This document shows, in pieces, positions 36,448 through 49,619 of a stretch of DNA of 64,000 nucleotides. The notes under the pieces were generated by a model. That model searched no databases, was not told the origin of the DNA, and worked only from the letters and a program-made list of their open reading frames with translations. Made by a program: the position numbers and the translations under genes. The stretch covers positions 599,495 through 663,494 of the forward strand of contig NZ_MYFN02000002.1 in NCBI RefSeq assembly GCF_004514425.2, written 5' to 3'. This DNA is from Shinella sumterensis (GTDB lineage Bacteria > Pseudomonadota > Alphaproteobacteria > Rhizobiales > Rhizobiaceae). Every line of letters begins with the position of its first letter. The first letter of the stretch is position 1.

Positions 36448-38286
36448 ATGCTCGACACCTCCACCGCAACCGCCCGCCCATCTCCCCTCGACGTGTTGAA
36501 GCGCGTCTATGGCTACGACGCCTTCCGCGGCAAGCAGCAGGCGGTGGTGGAGCATGTCACGGATGGCGGCGATGCGGTCGTGCTCTTCCCCACCGGTGCC
36601 GGCAAGTCCCTGTGTTTCCAGATCCCGGCGCTGTGCCGCGATGGTGTGGGCATCGTCATCTCGCCGCTGATTGCGCTGATGCGCGATCAGGTGGAGGCGC
36701 TGAAGCAGCTTGGCGTCAGGGCGGCGGCGCTCAATTCCTCGCTGTCGCGCGAGGAGTTTTTCGCCGTGCGTGATGCCATGCGCGCCGGCGAGCTCGACAT
36801 GCTCTACGTCACGCCGGAGCGCATCGTTACGGATGGTTTCAGCGACCTTGTGGCGGGCGCCCGCATCGCGCTCTTCGCCATCGACGAGGCGCATTGCGTC
36901 TCGCAGTGGGGGCATGACTTCCGGCCGGAATACCGCACGCTCGGCATGCTCGGCGAACGTTATCCCGGCGTGCCGCGCATCGCGCTGACGGCGACCGCCG
37001 ATCCGCATACGCGCGAGGACATCATCGAGCGCCTGGGCCTCGACAGCGCGGAGGTCTTCACCACCAGCTTCGACCGGCCGAACATCTCCTACGAGATCGC
37101 CGAGCGCGACCAGCCGCGCCAGCAGCTCCTGCGGTTTCTTTCCAAGCATCAGGGCGAGAGCGGCATCGTCTATTGCCTGTCGCGCGCCAAGGTCGAGGAC
37201 ACGGCGGAGTGGCTGAACACGCAGGGTGTTCGGGCGCTGCCCTATCATGCGGGCTTCGACCGGGCGGTGCGCGATGCCAACCAGGATGCGTTCCTGAAGG
37301 AGGAGAACCTCTGCCTCGTGGCGACCGTCGCCTTCGGCATGGGCATCGACAAGCCGGATGTGCGCTATGTCGCGCATCTCGACCTGCCGGGCTCGGTGGA
37401 GGCCTATTATCAGGAGACCGGCCGCGCCGGACGCGACGGCCTGCCGTCGGATGTCTGGATGGCCTATGGCATGGCCGATGTCGTGCAGCGCCGCAAGATG
37501 ATCGACGAGGGCGGGGCGGCCGAGGAGATCAAGCGCATCGAGCGCGCCAAGCTGATGTCGCTGCTGGCGATCTGCGAGACGGCCGGTTGCCGCCGGCAGG
37601 CGATCCTCGCGCATTTCGGCGAGAGCCATGCGGGCCGCTGCGGCAATTGCGATACCTGCCGCAATCCGGTCGAGACCTGGGACGGCACCGAGGCGGCCAT
37701 CAAGGCGCTGGCCGCGGTCTACCGCACCGGCGAGCGTTTCGGCGCTGCCCATGTCATCGATGTGCTGGTGGGCGCCGTCAACGAAAAGACGGAGCGTTTC
37801 GGCCATACCGAAATGCCGGTTTTCGGCGCGGGCAAGGACGTTGCCAAAAGCGTCTGGCAATCGATCTTCCGCCAGCTCATGGCCATGGGGCTGGTCAGTG
37901 TCGACCATTCGGCCTTCGGCGCTCTGAAGCTGGAACCGGAGGCGCGTGCCGTCTTCCGTCGGGAGCGGGAGGTGCTTTTGCGCAAGGACCGGCCGCAGAC
38001 CGGCCGCAAGGCCCGGGCGGGCGGATCGCCCGCGTCGCGCGAACGCTCCAACCTCAGCGGTTCCGACCTGGCGCTGTTCGAGGCGTTGCGCGCCGAGCGC
38101 CTGGCCATCGCCAAGGATCTCGATGTTCCGCCTTACGTCGTCTTCCCCGACACGACGCTGATCGCGCTCGCCCGCGAACGTCCCGCCGATCTGGAGGAGC
38201 TTCTGGATATTCCCGGCATCGGCGTTTCAAAACGCGACCGCTTCGGCGAGGCCTTCCTGGCCGTCATCGAGGATTTCGCCGGTTAG
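36448..38286 (+). CDS. recQ: ATP-dependent DNA helicase RecQ
   Basis: A 612-residue superfamily 2 helicase with the full RecQ layout. The Walker A motif is [16 protein letters not shown] (near 46), the DEAH box is in [19 protein letters not shown] (near 150), and motif VI in [14 protein letters not shown] (near 320). The RQC zinc cysteines are in [17 protein letters not shown]...CGNCDTC (near 375-405). The HRDC domain is at the C-terminus (about 535-610). It unwinds recombination and repair intermediates. The start at 36448 begins the conserved region. No LexA box is visible upstream. Confidence 0.95.
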   Translation: MLDTSTATARPSPLDVLKRVYGYDAFRGKQQAVVEHVTDGGDAVVLFPTGAGKSLCFQIPALCRDGVGIVISPLIALMRDQVEALKQLGVRAAALNSSLSREEFFAVRDAMRAGELDMLYVTPERIVTDGFSDLVAGARIALFAIDEAHCVSQWGHDFRPEYRTLGMLGERYPGVPRIALTATADPHTREDIIERLGLDSAEVFTTSFDRPNISYEIAERDQPRQQLLRFLSKHQGESGIVYCLSRAKVEDTAEWLNTQGVRALPYHAGFDRAVRDANQDAFLKEENLCLVATVAFGMGIDKPDVRYVAHLDLPGSVEAYYQETGRAGRDGLPSDVWMAYGMADVVQRRKMIDEGGAAEEIKRIERAKLMSLLAICETAGCRRQAILAHFGESHAGRCGNCDTCRNPVETWDGTEAAIKALAAVYRTGERFGAAHVIDVLVGAVNEKTERFGHTEMPVFGAGKDVAKSVWQSIFRQLMAMGLVSVDHSAFGALKLEPEARAVFRREREVLLRKDRPQTGRKARAGGSPASRERSNLSGSDLALFEALRAERLAIAKDLDVPPYVVFPDTTLIALARERPADLEELLDIPGIGVSKRDRFGEAFLAVIEDFAG

Positions 38287-38340
38287 AGCATTTACAGCCG
38301 AAGCGGGATCGCTTCGGCGTCGGACAATGCGGCAAAGAAG

Positions 38341-39111
38341 CTACATCCTGACCGTCATGCCGCCATCGACGACGAGCACATGGCCGTTGACGAAGGAGGC
38401 GGCGTCGCTGGCAAGGAACAGGGCGGCGCCGGCGATCTCGTCGGGGCGGGCCCAGCGCTGGACGGGAATGCGCTGGCGCACGAAGGGCATCAGCTCCTCA
38501 TTGGCGGCCATCGCCGCGTTGGTCTCGGTGGCGAACCAGCCGGGCGCGATGGCATTGCTGGTGATGCCCAAGGGGCCGTAATCCACGGCCATGCTGCGCA
38601 TGAGGCCGGTCAGGCCCTGCTTGGCGGCGGGATAGACCCCGTCATTGGGCATGGCGACATGCCCGCCGATGGAGGTGACGGCGATGAGCCGGCCGTGGCC
38701 GTTCTTCTTCATCAGCGCGGCGGCGTCGCGCGAAAGGCTGATGGCGGCCGAGAGGTCGGTGAGGATGAGGTCGTCGATGGCGGCGTCGTCCATGTCCGCG
38801 AGGGCGCGCCGGTCCCGCGCGCCGACATTGTTCACCAGCACGTCCAGCCGGCCATGCCTGGCCTCGATGTCAGCGAGCGCCCTGCGCTGGGCCGCCCGGT
38901 CGGCGATGTCGAAGGCGGCGGCGGAGGCCTGGCCGCCGCCGGCGGCGATCCGGGCGACGGCCTCCTCCAGTGTCGCGGCGGTGCGTCCGCTCACGACGAC
39001 ATGCGCGCCGGCCTGCGCCAGCCCCAGCGCGATCTCGAAGCCGAGCCCGCGGCCGCCGCCGGTGACGAGCGCCACACGACCCTTCTGGGAAAACCTGTCC
39101 AGTATCGTCAT
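38341..39111 (-). CDS. SDR-family oxidoreductase (gluconate 5-dehydrogenase-like)
   Basis: A 256-residue classical short-chain dehydrogenase: cofactor motif TGGGRGLGFE (residues 17-26), NNVGARD near 94, catalytic Ser in VTSIGG near 143, Tyr-x3-Lys in VYPAAKQG near 156, and the C-terminal NGHVLVVDGGMTV. The tone of the sequence is that of gluconate/2-deoxygluconate dehydrogenases, but the substrate is unknown. An imperfect hairpin without T-run (38298-38317) lies between it and the convergent recQ. Confidence 0.83.
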   Translation of the reverse strand: MTILDRFSQKGRVALVTGGGRGLGFEIALGLAQAGAHVVVSGRTAATLEEAVARIAAGGGQASAAAFDIADRAAQRRALADIEARHGRLDVLVNNVGARDRRALADMDDAAIDDLILTDLSAAISLSRDAAALMKKNGHGRLIAVTSIGGHVAMPNDGVYPAAKQGLTGLMRSMAVDYGPLGITSNAIAPGWFATETNAAMAANEELMPFVRQRIPVQRWARPDEIAGAALFLASDAASFVNGHVLVVDGGMTVRM

Positions 39112-39263
39112 CGCCCCAACCCCCGTTGTTCCCGCCACCGGACAAGAGGAATGCCGGGCTGTCAAGCCTGCTCTGGTCACCGGCCCGCCATGGTGACTGC
39201 CGTCACCCCTCGCTTTTCCGCATGTCGAAAACGCGTTATGTCCTTTCTCTGAAAGGATCCGCG

Positions 39264-39992
39264 ATGGCTCAGAACATCTATGACCAGCCAGCCTTCTTTG
39301 AGGGATACAGCAATCTGCCCCGTTCGCTTTACGGACTTGCGGGTGCGGCAGAATGGGGCTCGGTGCGGGCGATGCTGCCGGACCTCGCGGGCAAGCGTAT
39401 CGTCGATCTCGGCTGTGGCTTCGGTTGGTTTGCGCGTCATGCGGCGGGCGAGGGCGCGCAGAGCGTGCTGGGCCTCGATCTCTCGCAGAACATGATCGCC
39501 CGCGCGCGCGCCGAAACCACTTCACCGGTCGTGCGCTACGAGATCGCCGATCTCGACCGGCTCGACCTGCCGGCGCAGGCTTTCGATCTGGCCTATTCGT
39601 CGCTCGCCTTCCACTATACCGCGGATTTCGAGCGGCTGGTTCGCACGATCCATGCCGCGCTGGTGCCGGGCTCGGATTTTGTCTTCACCATCGAGCATCC
39701 CATCTTCATGGCGCCGTCCGCGCCCGATTGGGCCGAGGTCGGTGGGAAAACGATCTGGCCGGTCGATGGCTACCTTGTCGAAGGCCAACGCACGACAGAT
39801 TGGCTCGCCGAGGGGGTCGTCAAATATCATCGCACGCTGGGCACGACGCTGAACGCGTTGATCGCGGCGGGCTTCACGCTTCGCCATGTCGAGGAATGGC
39901 GGCCGAGTGCCGCGCAGCTCGCCGAGCATCCGGAATGGCAGGTCGAGCTTAACCGACCGATGTTCCTGCTGATCGCCTGCGGGCGTCCCTAA
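39264..39992 (+). CDS. class I SAM-dependent methyltransferase
   Basis: A 242-residue Rossmann methyltransferase. Motif I is VDLGCGFGWFARHAAG near residue 48, the acidic residue in VLGLDLSQNM follows, and motif IV-like DLAYSSLAFHYT lies near 105. The target is unknown; it resembles UbiE/Methyltransf_11 small-molecule methylases. GAAAGGATC precedes the ATG. It is followed after 25 bases by a GFA-family gene and may be co-transcribed with it. Confidence 0.83.
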   Translation: MAQNIYDQPAFFEGYSNLPRSLYGLAGAAEWGSVRAMLPDLAGKRIVDLGCGFGWFARHAAGEGAQSVLGLDLSQNMIARARAETTSPVVRYEIADLDRLDLPAQAFDLAYSSLAFHYTADFERLVRTIHAALVPGSDFVFTIEHPIFMAPSAPDWAEVGGKTIWPVDGYLVEGQRTTDWLAEGVVKYHRTLGTTLNALIAAGFTLRHVEEWRPSAAQLAEHPEWQVELNRPMFLLIACGRP

Positions 39993-40017
39993 GCATCCAT
40001 CCTGAGAGGACCGAGCC

Positions 40018-40473
40018 ATGAAAAGACTGAAATTGCCGCTCGATGGTGCCTGCCGTTGCGGGCGGGTCAAAATTCGCGTGAGTGCACCGCCGCTGATCAC
40101 AATGGCCTGCCATTGCACAGGCTGCCAGCGCATGTCGGCCAGCGCCTACTCGCTGAGCGCAGCGATCCCGGCTGAAGGGTTTGCCGTTATTGCCGGCGAA
40201 CCCGTCGTTGCCGGTTCCAGTCCGCATATCGGGCATCATTTCTGTCCGGATTGCATGACATGGATGTTCACGCGGATGCCCGGGCTGGATTTCTTCGTCA
40301 ACGTTCGGCCGACCATGCTGAACGATGTGGCGTGGTACAGTCCCTTCGTGGAAACCTACACGAGCGAGAAACTGGCCTGGGCGACGGTCCCTGCCGTGCA
40401 TAGCTATACGAAATTTCCTGAAATGAGCGAGATGGAGCCTCTGATCGCCGCCTATGCGGCCAGCGTCGCCTGA
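40018..40473 (+). CDS. GFA-family zinc protein
   Basis: A 151-residue glutathione-dependent formaldehyde-activating (GFA/CENP-V) domain protein. The zinc ligands are visible as [10 protein letters not shown] (C12, C14), CHCTGCQRM (C32, C34, C37) and FCPDCMT (C77, C80). Most family members have no proven activity; the fold suggests adding or removing a glutathione adduct. It follows the methyltransferase gene and precedes kbl. Confidence 0.82.
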   Translation: MKRLKLPLDGACRCGRVKIRVSAPPLITMACHCTGCQRMSASAYSLSAAIPAEGFAVIAGEPVVAGSSPHIGHHFCPDCMTWMFTRMPGLDFFVNVRPTMLNDVAWYSPFVETYTSEKLAWATVPAVHSYTKFPEMSEMEPLIAAYAASVA

Positions 40474-40510
40474 TCCGCCGAATGTCCCTTCCAGCCGTGA
40501 GTGCGCGACC

Positions 40511-41698
40511 ATGACGTCCACCTTTATCACCCATCTGCAATCCGAGATCGAGGGCCTCAAGGCCGGCGGCCTTTACAAGTCCGAGCGTGTCATCACCTCC
40601 AAGCAGGCCGGCGAGATCGCGGTCCAGTCGGGCGAGCGGGTGCTGAACTTCTGCGCCAACAACTATCTCGGCCTCGCCGACAACGCGGAACTGGCCGAAG
40701 CCGGCAAGGCGGCGCTCGACCGCTACGGCTACGGCATGGCCTCCGTGCGCTTCATCTGCGGCACGCAGGAAGAACACAAGCAGCTGGAGGCACGCATTTC
40801 CTCCTTCCTCGGGCTGGAAGACACGATCCTCTATTCCTCCTGCTTCGATGCCAATGGCGGCCTGTTCGAGACCCTGCTCGGTGAAGAGGACGCGATCATC
40901 TCGGATGCGCTGAACCACGCCTCGATCATCGATGGCGTGCGGCTCTCCAAGGCCAAGCGCTTCCGTTACGCCAACAACGACATGGGGAGCCTTGAAGAGG
41001 AACTGAAGAAGGCGGAGGGCAGCCGCTTCAAGATGATCGCCACCGACGGCGTCTTCTCCATGGACGGCATCATCGCCAATCTCGGCGGCGTCTGCGACCT
41101 CGCCGAAAAATACGGCGCGATGGTCATGGTCGATGACAGCCATGCCGTCGGTTTCTTCGGCAAGCATGGGCGCGGCTCGGCCGAACATTGCGGTGTCGAA
41201 GGCCGCGTCGATATCATGACCGGCACGCTCGGCAAGGCGCTGGGCGGGGCCTCGGGCGGCTATACGTCCGGCAAGCGCGAGGTGGTCGAATGGCTGCGCC
41301 AGCGCTCGCGGCCCTATCTCTTTTCCAACACGCTCGCCCCGGTCATCGCGGCCGCCTCGCTCAAGGTCTTCGACCTCATCGACCACGGCGATGCGCTGCG
41401 CGCCCGCCTCAATGCCAATGCCGATCTCTTCCGCAGCGAGATGACGAAGCTCGGCTTCACGCTGGCGGGCGAGGGGCATCCCATCATTCCCGTCATGCTG
41501 GGCGACGCCGCGCTGGCGCAGGAAATGGCAAGCCGCATGCTGGCGAAGGGCGTCTACGTCATCGGCTTCTCCTTCCCCGTCGTGCCGCGCGGGCAGGCGC
41601 GCATCCGCACCCAGATGTCGGCCGCGCACAGCGAGGCGGATGTCCGCAAGGCCATCGACGTCTTCGCTGAGGTGGGACGCGAACTCGGCGTTATTTGA
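40511..41698 (+). CDS. kbl: 2-amino-3-ketobutyrate CoA ligase (glycine C-acetyltransferase)
   Basis: A 395-residue alpha-oxoamine synthase. [13 protein letters not shown] lies near residue 50, [13 protein letters not shown] near 80, the cofactor Asp in [16 protein letters not shown] near 210, and the PLP lysine in [14 protein letters not shown] near 244. It cleaves 2-amino-3-ketobutyrate with CoA to glycine and acetyl-CoA. tdh follows 33 bases later, so the two steps of threonine breakdown form one operon. Confidence 0.96.
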   Translation: MTSTFITHLQSEIEGLKAGGLYKSERVITSKQAGEIAVQSGERVLNFCANNYLGLADNAELAEAGKAALDRYGYGMASVRFICGTQEEHKQLEARISSFLGLEDTILYSSCFDANGGLFETLLGEEDAIISDALNHASIIDGVRLSKAKRFRYANNDMGSLEEELKKAEGSRFKMIATDGVFSMDGIIANLGGVCDLAEKYGAMVMVDDSHAVGFFGKHGRGSAEHCGVEGRVDIMTGTLGKALGGASGGYTSGKREVVEWLRQRSRPYLFSNTLAPVIAAASLKVFDLIDHGDALRARLNANADLFRSEMTKLGFTLAGEGHPIIPVMLGDAALAQEMASRMLAKGVYVIGFSFPVVPRGQARIRTQMSAAHSEADVRKAIDVFAEVGRELGVI

Positions 41699-41731
41699 AC
41701 TGTCTTCTGAATCCCTTGCGGAGGTTTCGTC

Positions 41732-42769
41732 ATGTCGAACATGATGCGTGCGCTGGTTAAGGCAAAGCCCGAGGTCGGCCTATGGATGGAGCACGTGCCC
41801 GTGCCCGAGGTCGGCCCGAACGATGTGCTGATCCGGGTCAAGAAATCGGCGATCTGCGGCACGGACGTGCATATCTGGAACTGGGATCAATGGGCGCAGA
41901 AGACCATTCCCGTTCCCATGGTCGTCGGCCACGAATTCGTCGGCGAGATCGCCGAGATCGGCTCGTCCGTCACCAAGTACAAGGTCGGCGAGCGCGTCTC
42001 GGGCGAAGGGCATATCGTCTGCGGCAAGTGCCGCAACTGCCGCGCCGGGCGCGGGCATCTGTGCCATTATACCAAGGGTGTGGGCGTCAACCGGCCGGGC
42101 TCGTTCGGCGAATTCGTCTGCCTGCCGGAATACAATGTCGTGCCGATCCCCGATGACGTGCCCGACGAGGTGGCGGCGATCTTCGATCCGTTCGGCAATG
42201 CCGTGCACACCGCGCTTTCCTTCGATCTCGTCGGCGAGGACGTGCTCGTCACCGGCGCCGGCCCGATCGGCATCATGGGCGCGATGGTCGCCAAGCGGTC
42301 GGGCGCGCGCAAGGTCGTCATCACCGACATCAATCCCGTCCGCCTCGAACTCGCCCGTAAGGTCGGCATCGATTACGTCGTGGATGCATCCAGCCAGGAC
42401 CTCGCGGACGTCATGACGCAGATCGGCATGACCGAGGGCTTCGACGTGGGGCTGGAAATGTCGGGCGCGCCGCCGGCCTTCCGCTCCATGATCGACACGA
42501 TGAACAATGGCGGCAAGATCGCCATCCTCGGCATCGCGCCTGATGGTTTCGGTATCGACTGGAACAAGGTCATCTTCAAGATGCTGACGCTCAAGGGCAT
42601 CTATGGGCGCGAAATGTTCGAAACGTGGTACAAGATGATCGCTTTCGTGCAGGGCGGCCTCGACCTTGCCCCGATCATCACCCACAGGATCGGGATCGAC
42701 GACTTCCACGACGGCTTCGAGGCGATGCGCTCGGGCAATTCCGGCAAGGTCGTCATGGACTGGTATTGA
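41732..42769 (+). CDS. tdh: L-threonine 3-dehydrogenase
   Basis: A 345-residue zinc-dependent medium-chain dehydrogenase. The catalytic zinc site is in [14 protein letters not shown] (C41) with GHEFVGEI; structural-zinc cysteines lie in [16 protein letters not shown] (about 96-111); the NAD motif is [16 protein letters not shown] (about 170). The TDH-specific [15 protein letters not shown] segment is present. It oxidises threonine to 2-amino-3-ketobutyrate, the substrate of Kbl. A GGAGG site precedes the ATG. Confidence 0.96.
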   Translation: MSNMMRALVKAKPEVGLWMEHVPVPEVGPNDVLIRVKKSAICGTDVHIWNWDQWAQKTIPVPMVVGHEFVGEIAEIGSSVTKYKVGERVSGEGHIVCGKCRNCRAGRGHLCHYTKGVGVNRPGSFGEFVCLPEYNVVPIPDDVPDEVAAIFDPFGNAVHTALSFDLVGEDVLVTGAGPIGIMGAMVAKRSGARKVVITDINPVRLELARKVGIDYVVDASSQDLADVMTQIGMTEGFDVGLEMSGAPPAFRSMIDTMNNGGKIAILGIAPDGFGIDWNKVIFKMLTLKGIYGREMFETWYKMIAFVQGGLDLAPIITHRIGIDDFHDGFEAMRSGNSGKVVMDWY

Positions 42770-42812
42770 GGCTTGCCACGCGGGCGGCGAACACAGGCAG
42801 GGAGGAGACACG

Positions 42813-43160
42813 ATGAGGTATGAGGGAAGCTGCCATTGCGGCAACATCGCCTTCGAGGTGGAGGGCACGTTCGACAGCGGGCTCGACTGCAACTGTTCCC
42901 TGTGCCGGCGGCGTGGCGGGCTCCTGGCCTTCGTTCCGGCGGAAAACCTGCGGCTGACGACGCCGCGCGAGAACCTGTCGACCTACACCTTCAACCGCCA
43001 CGTCATCCAGCATCACTTCTGTGCCAATTGCGGTATCGCGCCCTATGGCGAGGGCACCGACCCCAAGGGAAACCGCATGGCGGCGGTCAATCTGCGCTGT
43101 CTTCCGGCAATCGACATCGAGGCGCTGACGATCACCAAGGTGGATGGGCGTTCCTTCTGA
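42813..43160 (+). CDS. GFA-family zinc protein
   Basis: A 115-residue second GFA/CENP-V-domain protein: EGSCHCGNIAFEV (C7, C9), DCNCSLCRRRG (C28, C30, C33) and FCANCGIAPYGEG (C71, C74). It follows tdh by 43 bases with a GGAGGAG site, so it is probably the third gene of the kbl-tdh transcript. Its role there is unknown. It is only distantly like the GFA protein at 40018. Confidence 0.82.
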   Translation: MRYEGSCHCGNIAFEVEGTFDSGLDCNCSLCRRRGGLLAFVPAENLRLTTPRENLSTYTFNRHVIQHHFCANCGIAPYGEGTDPKGNRMAAVNLRCLPAIDIEALTITKVDGRSF

Positions 43161-43576
43161 CCTTCTGAAGCGAATCGCCTTGGCCGGATCGCCGGACATC
43201 AGGCGTTGGCAGGCCCTTGTCTTTGGGCGAAGAGCGCCTACATGAGGGACAATCACCCTGCTATGCCGGCTTTCCCGCCTAGAAACCCGAATCGTAGGCT
43301 TTTACGGGTTTTTTGCCGGAAAAGCTTGACGCAACCGAAAATTCTGGGAATCACCATTGTTGGCGAGCAAGGAATGGGTACGGCTATCGGGAAGTCATGC
43401 AGTCGTGTCGCCTCGGCGGCGCGTTCACAAGCCCGCAGGCCGGGCGTGGTTAATCGGGATTTAATTGTCCATCCGTTAGGTCAGGGATGCTGATTCGCGG
43501 TAACGCACGCCGAAGGGCGATCGGCTGCGGACCCCCAACCGCTTGGAAACGGATATTCAGGAAAGCGACAGAGTAA
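43161..43576. other. rpoD upstream region
   Basis: About 415 bases with no convincing gene. A TTGACG at 43329-43334 is a possible -35, but no clear -10 follows. The stretch presumably holds the rpoD promoter and leader. Confidence 0.35.
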
Positions 43577-45631
<2,055 letters not shown>

Positions 45632-45649
45632 GCCTGTCCTGAACCGTTC

Positions 45650-45684
45650 AAGGGCCCGGTCGTTCTCGCGACCGGGCCTTTTTC
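45650..45684 (+). terminator. intrinsic terminator of rpoD
   Basis: A GCCCGGTCG/CGACCGGGC stem with a short loop is followed by CTTTTTCG, starting about 20 bases after the rpoD stop. Confidence 0.87.
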
Positions 45685-45811
45685 GTTTCCGGATCGGGCC
45701 GGGCGGGCAAGAGGCATGCCTTCATGCCCAAAGCATGGGCAAAAAACCCGCCTGCGGTTGCCTCGGGGCGGTCGCCGTGCAAGGTTCCCTGTGACTGCGA
45801 AGGAGGTGCGG

Positions 45812-47458
45812 ATGCGGGATCGGTTGTGGTCTTTTCTCTTGTCGTTCTCCGTGGTCGGCCTCCTGCTCGGCACGCTGTTCTTCGCGGTGTCGCTGACGCC
45901 AAGCCTTTTGCCGCGCACCTATGTCACGCAGGGCATTCTTTCCGGCGTCGCCATGGCCTGCGGCTATGGACTGGGCGTCGCGCTTGCCGCGCTCTGGCGC
46001 TGGTTCGAGCTGCCGGTGACGCAGGGGCCGGTGCGGCTGTGGCTTCGGGCCGCGGCCGGCGCGTTCTGCGCCATCGTCGTGCTCGTCTTCCTCTGGCGGG
46101 CGGCCGAGTGGCAGAATTCCATCCGCACGCTGATGCATCTGCCGCCGATCGAGACGGCGCATCCGTTCTATGTCGGCGCCATCGCGCTCGGCATCTTCCT
46201 GCTCCTGCTTGCCGTCGGCAAGCTCTTCGCCCTCGTCGTGCGGCTCATTGCCAGCACGTCGCGCGTTGCCGCGCCGCGGCGGCTCTCCTACGTCATCGGC
46301 ACGGCGCTTGCCGCCACGCTGTTCTGGACCATGGCTGACGGGTTGCTGCTGCGCTTCGTGCTGCACACGGCGGATTCGTCCTTCCGGCGGCTCGACCAGG
46401 TCATCGAGCCCGACACGGAGGAGCCGTCCGATCCGCTGAAATCGGGAAGTGCCGCCTCGCTGGTGCGCTGGGACGAGCTTGGCCGCATGGGGCGCTCCTT
46501 CGTGGCCAGCGGTCCCTCGGCGCAGGACATCGCCTCCTTCACCGGCAAGCCGGCCGTCGAGCCGCTGCGCGTCTATGCCGGGCTCAATGCTGCGGAGACG
46601 CCGGAGGCGCGCGCGAAGATCGCGCTCGACGAGCTGATCCGCGTCGGCGGCTTCGAGCGCTCGACGCTGCTGGTCGTGATGCCGACCGGCACCGGCTGGA
46701 TCGATCCCGAGGCCCTGGATACGGTCGAGTACCTGCACCATGGCGATATCGCGAGCGTCGCCATCCAGTACTCCTATCTCGCAAGCTGGCTTTCGCTGAT
46801 CGCCGAGCCGGATTACGGCGCGGAGGCGGCCCGCGCGCTGTTCCGCGCCGTCTACAATCACTGGACGACGCTGCCGAAGGGCAGCCGTCCGAAGCTCTAT
46901 CTCTACGGTCTCAGTCTGGGTGCGCTGTCGTCGGAGCAGTCGGCCGAACTGTTCGAGGTGATCGGCGATCCCTATCAGGGGGCGTTGTGGGCGGGCCCGC
47001 CGTTTCCCAGCCGCATCTGGCGCAAGATGACCGCCGACCGCAATCCCGGCACGCCGGCCTGGCTGCCGCGCTTCCGCGACGGCTCCTATGTGCGCTTCAC
47101 CAGCCAGAAGAACGTGCTGCCCGAGGCCGGCGACCATTGGGGGCCGATGCGCATCGTCTACCTGCAATATGCCAGCGATCCCGTGACCTTCTACGATCCC
47201 TATTCGCTCTACCGCCAGCCCGCCTGGATGGCCGTGCCGCGCGGGCCGGATGTCTCGCCGGATTTCCAGTGGTATCCCGTCGTCACCTTCCTGCAATTGA
47301 CGCTCGACATGGCGATGGCCACCACCGCACCGATGGGCCTGGGCCATGTCTATGCCGGCGAGCACTATATCGACCCTTGGATCGCCGTCACCGATGTGCA
47401 GGACTGGGGCGATGCCGATATCGCACGCCTGAAGGAGAAGTTCCGCGCCGAGCGATAA
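45812..47458 (+). CDS. membrane alpha/beta-hydrolase (Abhydrolase_9 family)
   Basis: A 548-residue protein. The N-terminal half has about five membrane helices (residues 8-30, 42-62, 80-100, 118-145, 165-190). The C-terminal half is an alpha/beta-hydrolase-like domain with a nucleophile-elbow GLSLG ([13 protein letters not shown] near residue 370). This layout fits the family once called DUF2319. The substrate is unknown; a lipid or cell-envelope role is likely from the membrane part. The ATG at 45812 has AAGGAGGTG in front; the open frame further upstream overlaps non-coding sequence. A terminator between it and livK serves the other strand. Confidence 0.83.
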   Translation: MRDRLWSFLLSFSVVGLLLGTLFFAVSLTPSLLPRTYVTQGILSGVAMACGYGLGVALAALWRWFELPVTQGPVRLWLRAAAGAFCAIVVLVFLWRAAEWQNSIRTLMHLPPIETAHPFYVGAIALGIFLLLLAVGKLFALVVRLIASTSRVAAPRRLSYVIGTALAATLFWTMADGLLLRFVLHTADSSFRRLDQVIEPDTEEPSDPLKSGSAASLVRWDELGRMGRSFVASGPSAQDIASFTGKPAVEPLRVYAGLNAAETPEARAKIALDELIRVGGFERSTLLVVMPTGTGWIDPEALDTVEYLHHGDIASVAIQYSYLASWLSLIAEPDYGAEAARALFRAVYNHWTTLPKGSRPKLYLYGLSLGALSSEQSAELFEVIGDPYQGALWAGPPFPSRIWRKMTADRNPGTPAWLPRFRDGSYVRFTSQKNVLPEAGDHWGPMRIVYLQYASDPVTFYDPYSLYRQPAWMAVPRGPDVSPDFQWYPVVTFLQLTLDMAMATTAPMGLGHVYAGEHYIDPWIAVTDVQDWGDADIARLKEKFRAER

Positions 47459-47493
47459 ACGCTTCAAGGGATGAGGGGCAGCATCCTCTTCAC

Positions 47494-47525
47494 AAACAAA
47501 AACGCCGGGGCAGTGCCCCGGCGTT
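47494..47525 (-). terminator. intrinsic terminator of the branched-chain amino acid binding protein gene
   Basis: AACGCCGGGGCA (47501-47512) pairs with TGCCCCGGCGTT (47514-47525). On the minus strand it ends with TTTTTGTTTG. It lies 22 bases after the livK-like stop. Confidence 0.82.
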
Positions 47526-47546
47526 CGACTGTCCAGGTCGCGCCGC

Positions 47547-48653
47547 TTACTCAGCGGAGACGATCTTGCCGTCTTCCCACTTGAAGAGCGAGAAGCTCTG
47601 CGAGGTGAGGTCGCCGGTTTCGCCGTAGGTCAGCTTGCCGATGGCGGTCGGGATCTCTTCGCCCGACTTCAGCGCGGTCGCGACAGCGGCCGGGTCATCG
47701 GCACTGCCGGCCTTCTCGATGCCGGCCTTCAGCACTTCCACGGCGGCATAGGCATTGAGCGTGAAGGCTTCCGGCGGGATGCCCTTTTCCTTGAGCGCCG
47801 CGACGGCAGCCGAGGAGTCGGGGTTCTTCAGCGCGTCAGATGCGTTGGTGAAGATCGTGCCGGCAGCCGCTTCGTTGCCGATTGCCCAATATTCGCTGTT
47901 CGACAGGCCTTCGCCGCCGATGATGGTGGCGTTGACCGAGAGGTCCTTCAGCTGGCGTGCGAGCAGGCCGCCTTCCGGGTGGTAGCCGCCGAAATAGATG
48001 ACTTCGACGCCATCGGCCTTGAGGCGGGTGAGCAGCGAGGAGAAGTCCTTCTCGCCCGGCGTGACGGAGTCATAAAGCGCCTCGGTGATGCCGCCGGCAT
48101 TGATCGCGGCCTTGAACGCATCGGCAAGACCCTTGCCGTAGGCGCCCTTGTCGTGGATCACGGCGACCTTCTTGTCCTTCAGGTTCTTCAGGACATAGGC
48201 GGCGGCGACTTCGGCCTGCTGGTCGTCGCGGCCGCAGGTGCGCAGCACGTTGGTGAGGCCGCGGGCCGTGAGATCCGGAGCGGTCGCGGTCGGCGTGACC
48301 ATCAGGATGCCGTTTTCGGCCAGAACGTCGGAGGCCGGGATGGCGACGCCCGACGTGACCGGGCCGACCACGAAGCGGATGCCTTCGCCGACGATCTGGT
48401 TGGCGGCCGAAACGCCCTGCTTGGGCTCGCCGCCGTCATCGGCCAGTTTCAGCACGACCTGTTCGCCGAGGATGCCGCCGTTCTTGTTGATCTCGGCGAC
48501 GGCTGCTTCAGCACCGTTCTTGACCTGGTCGCCATAGGCCGCGACGGGGCCCGTCAGCGGGGCGATGAGGCCGATGACGATATCGGCGTGCGCAAGCGGC
48601 GCGAAGGCGACGGAAGCGGCGAGCAAGGCTCCGGCGAAAATGGGCTTCTTCAT
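47547..48653 (-). CDS. livK: branched-chain amino acid ABC transporter substrate-binding protein
   Basis: A 368-residue periplasmic binding protein. The signal peptide is [22 protein letters not shown] (1-23). The type I periplasmic-binding fold shows [69 protein letters not shown] and [22 protein letters not shown]. It captures leucine, isoleucine, valine or related amino acids for a LivHMGF permease; no permease genes are beside it. GAGGAGA precedes the ATG. It has its own terminator. The leader is about 180 bases and contains a possible 14-codon reading frame (48796-48840, minus strand). Such solute-binding genes are typical AbcR targets. Confidence 0.9.
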   Translation of the reverse strand: MKKPIFAGALLAASVAFAPLAHADIVIGLIAPLTGPVAAYGDQVKNGAEAAVAEINKNGGILGEQVVLKLADDGGEPKQGVSAANQIVGEGIRFVVGPVTSGVAIPASDVLAENGILMVTPTATAPDLTARGLTNVLRTCGRDDQQAEVAAAYVLKNLKDKKVAVIHDKGAYGKGLADAFKAAINAGGITEALYDSVTPGEKDFSSLLTRLKADGVEVIYFGGYHPEGGLLARQLKDLSVNATIIGGEGLSNSEYWAIGNEAAAGTIFTNASDALKNPDSSAAVAALKEKGIPPEAFTLNAYAAVEVLKAGIEKAGSADDPAAVATALKSGEEIPTAIGKLTYGETGDLTSQSFSLFKWEDGKIVSAE

Positions 48654-48950
48654 GATTTTCTCCTCAACGGGGGCCATTGGGGCCCGGTTGCAAGCGCCCG
48701 TGCGAACGGGATGGCGTTGGCCGAAAATCCGTTGCAGGGCCGTGTTCAGCGGTCCGGAACAATCGTGCGCGAGAGGCCGGCTAGCTATGGATTGATTAGG
48801 CCGCGAGGGCAAAAAGAGCAACAAAATAATGCATTTGCATCTTTGATGGGCGGATCAGCCGCGTAGATGGAACGGATATGCGGCAATTGAATCAAAACGA
48901 ATTGTTAAGATTTACGATTTATAAATATCCGCGATTTTTGAGGAACTGCG

Positions 48951-49523
48951 ATGCGTTGCGTATTGATCGTCGTTCTCCTGCTGCTTGCCGGTTGTGCGTC
49001 TGTCCCCAGGCAGACACAGAATGCCTGCGCGATCTTCGAGCAGCGCGATGGACTTTTCGATAACTGGCGGAAAGCCGCCTATGGCGCCCAGCGGGAATAC
49101 GGCGTGCCCGTGCCCGTGCTGATGGCGACGATCTATGCCGAATCCGGTTTCCGGCACAATGCGCGCCCGCCGCGCACCAAGCTCTTCGGCTTCATTCCGT
49201 GGAAACGCCAGTCGACGGCGCTCGGCTTCTCGCAGGCGCTCGACGGCACCTGGAAGCGCTACCAGCGCGAGACGGGCCGCTGGTCGGCCAAGCGCACCAA
49301 CTTCAACGACGCGATCCGCTTCATCGGCTGGTATCACACCGAGAGCAACCGCCGGAACGGCATTGCGCTCAACGACACCTACCGCCTCTACATCGCCTAT
49401 TACCACGGACATGCCGGCTATCAGCGCGGCAACTGGAGCGGCACGGCGAAGGCCGGCGCGAAACGGGCCTCGACCATGGCGTCGAACTACGCCCGCCAGT
49501 TGAGGTCCTGCGGCGGCTGGTAG
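48951..49523 (+). CDS. lipoprotein lytic transglycosylase (SLT-like)
   Basis: A 190-residue lipoprotein: signal peptide with lipobox LAGC, lipidated C15. The SLT-type catalytic Glu is in LMATIYAESGFRHNARPP (about residue 64); GFSQALDGTWKRYQRETGR and the C-terminal IAYYHGHAGYQRGNW continue the lysozyme-like fold. It would cleave peptidoglycan between MurNAc and GlcNAc in the periplasm. The upstream 120 bases are unusually AT-rich for the window. It is a single gene. Confidence 0.85.
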   Translation: MRCVLIVVLLLLAGCASVPRQTQNACAIFEQRDGLFDNWRKAAYGAQREYGVPVPVLMATIYAESGFRHNARPPRTKLFGFIPWKRQSTALGFSQALDGTWKRYQRETGRWSAKRTNFNDAIRFIGWYHTESNRRNGIALNDTYRLYIAYYHGHAGYQRGNWSGTAKAGAKRASTMASNYARQLRSCGGW

Positions 49524-49619
49524 GCCGCCGTCGCAAGGCGCCAGAAAAAGTTCGTCCCCCTGTCGGATCGGGCCTCGGCCCCGCGTCCTTGTTCTGTGTG
49601 AGCAGAAGGAGAGACGCGC

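Noticed and set aside
38298-38317. Hairpin between recQ and the convergent SDR gene
   Set aside because: An 8-bp stem with a four-base loop but no T-run on either strand; not called as a terminator.
43206-43493. 95-codon frame upstream of rpoD
   Set aside because: No ribosome site, unusual composition, and no protein-like sequence; more likely rpoD leader.
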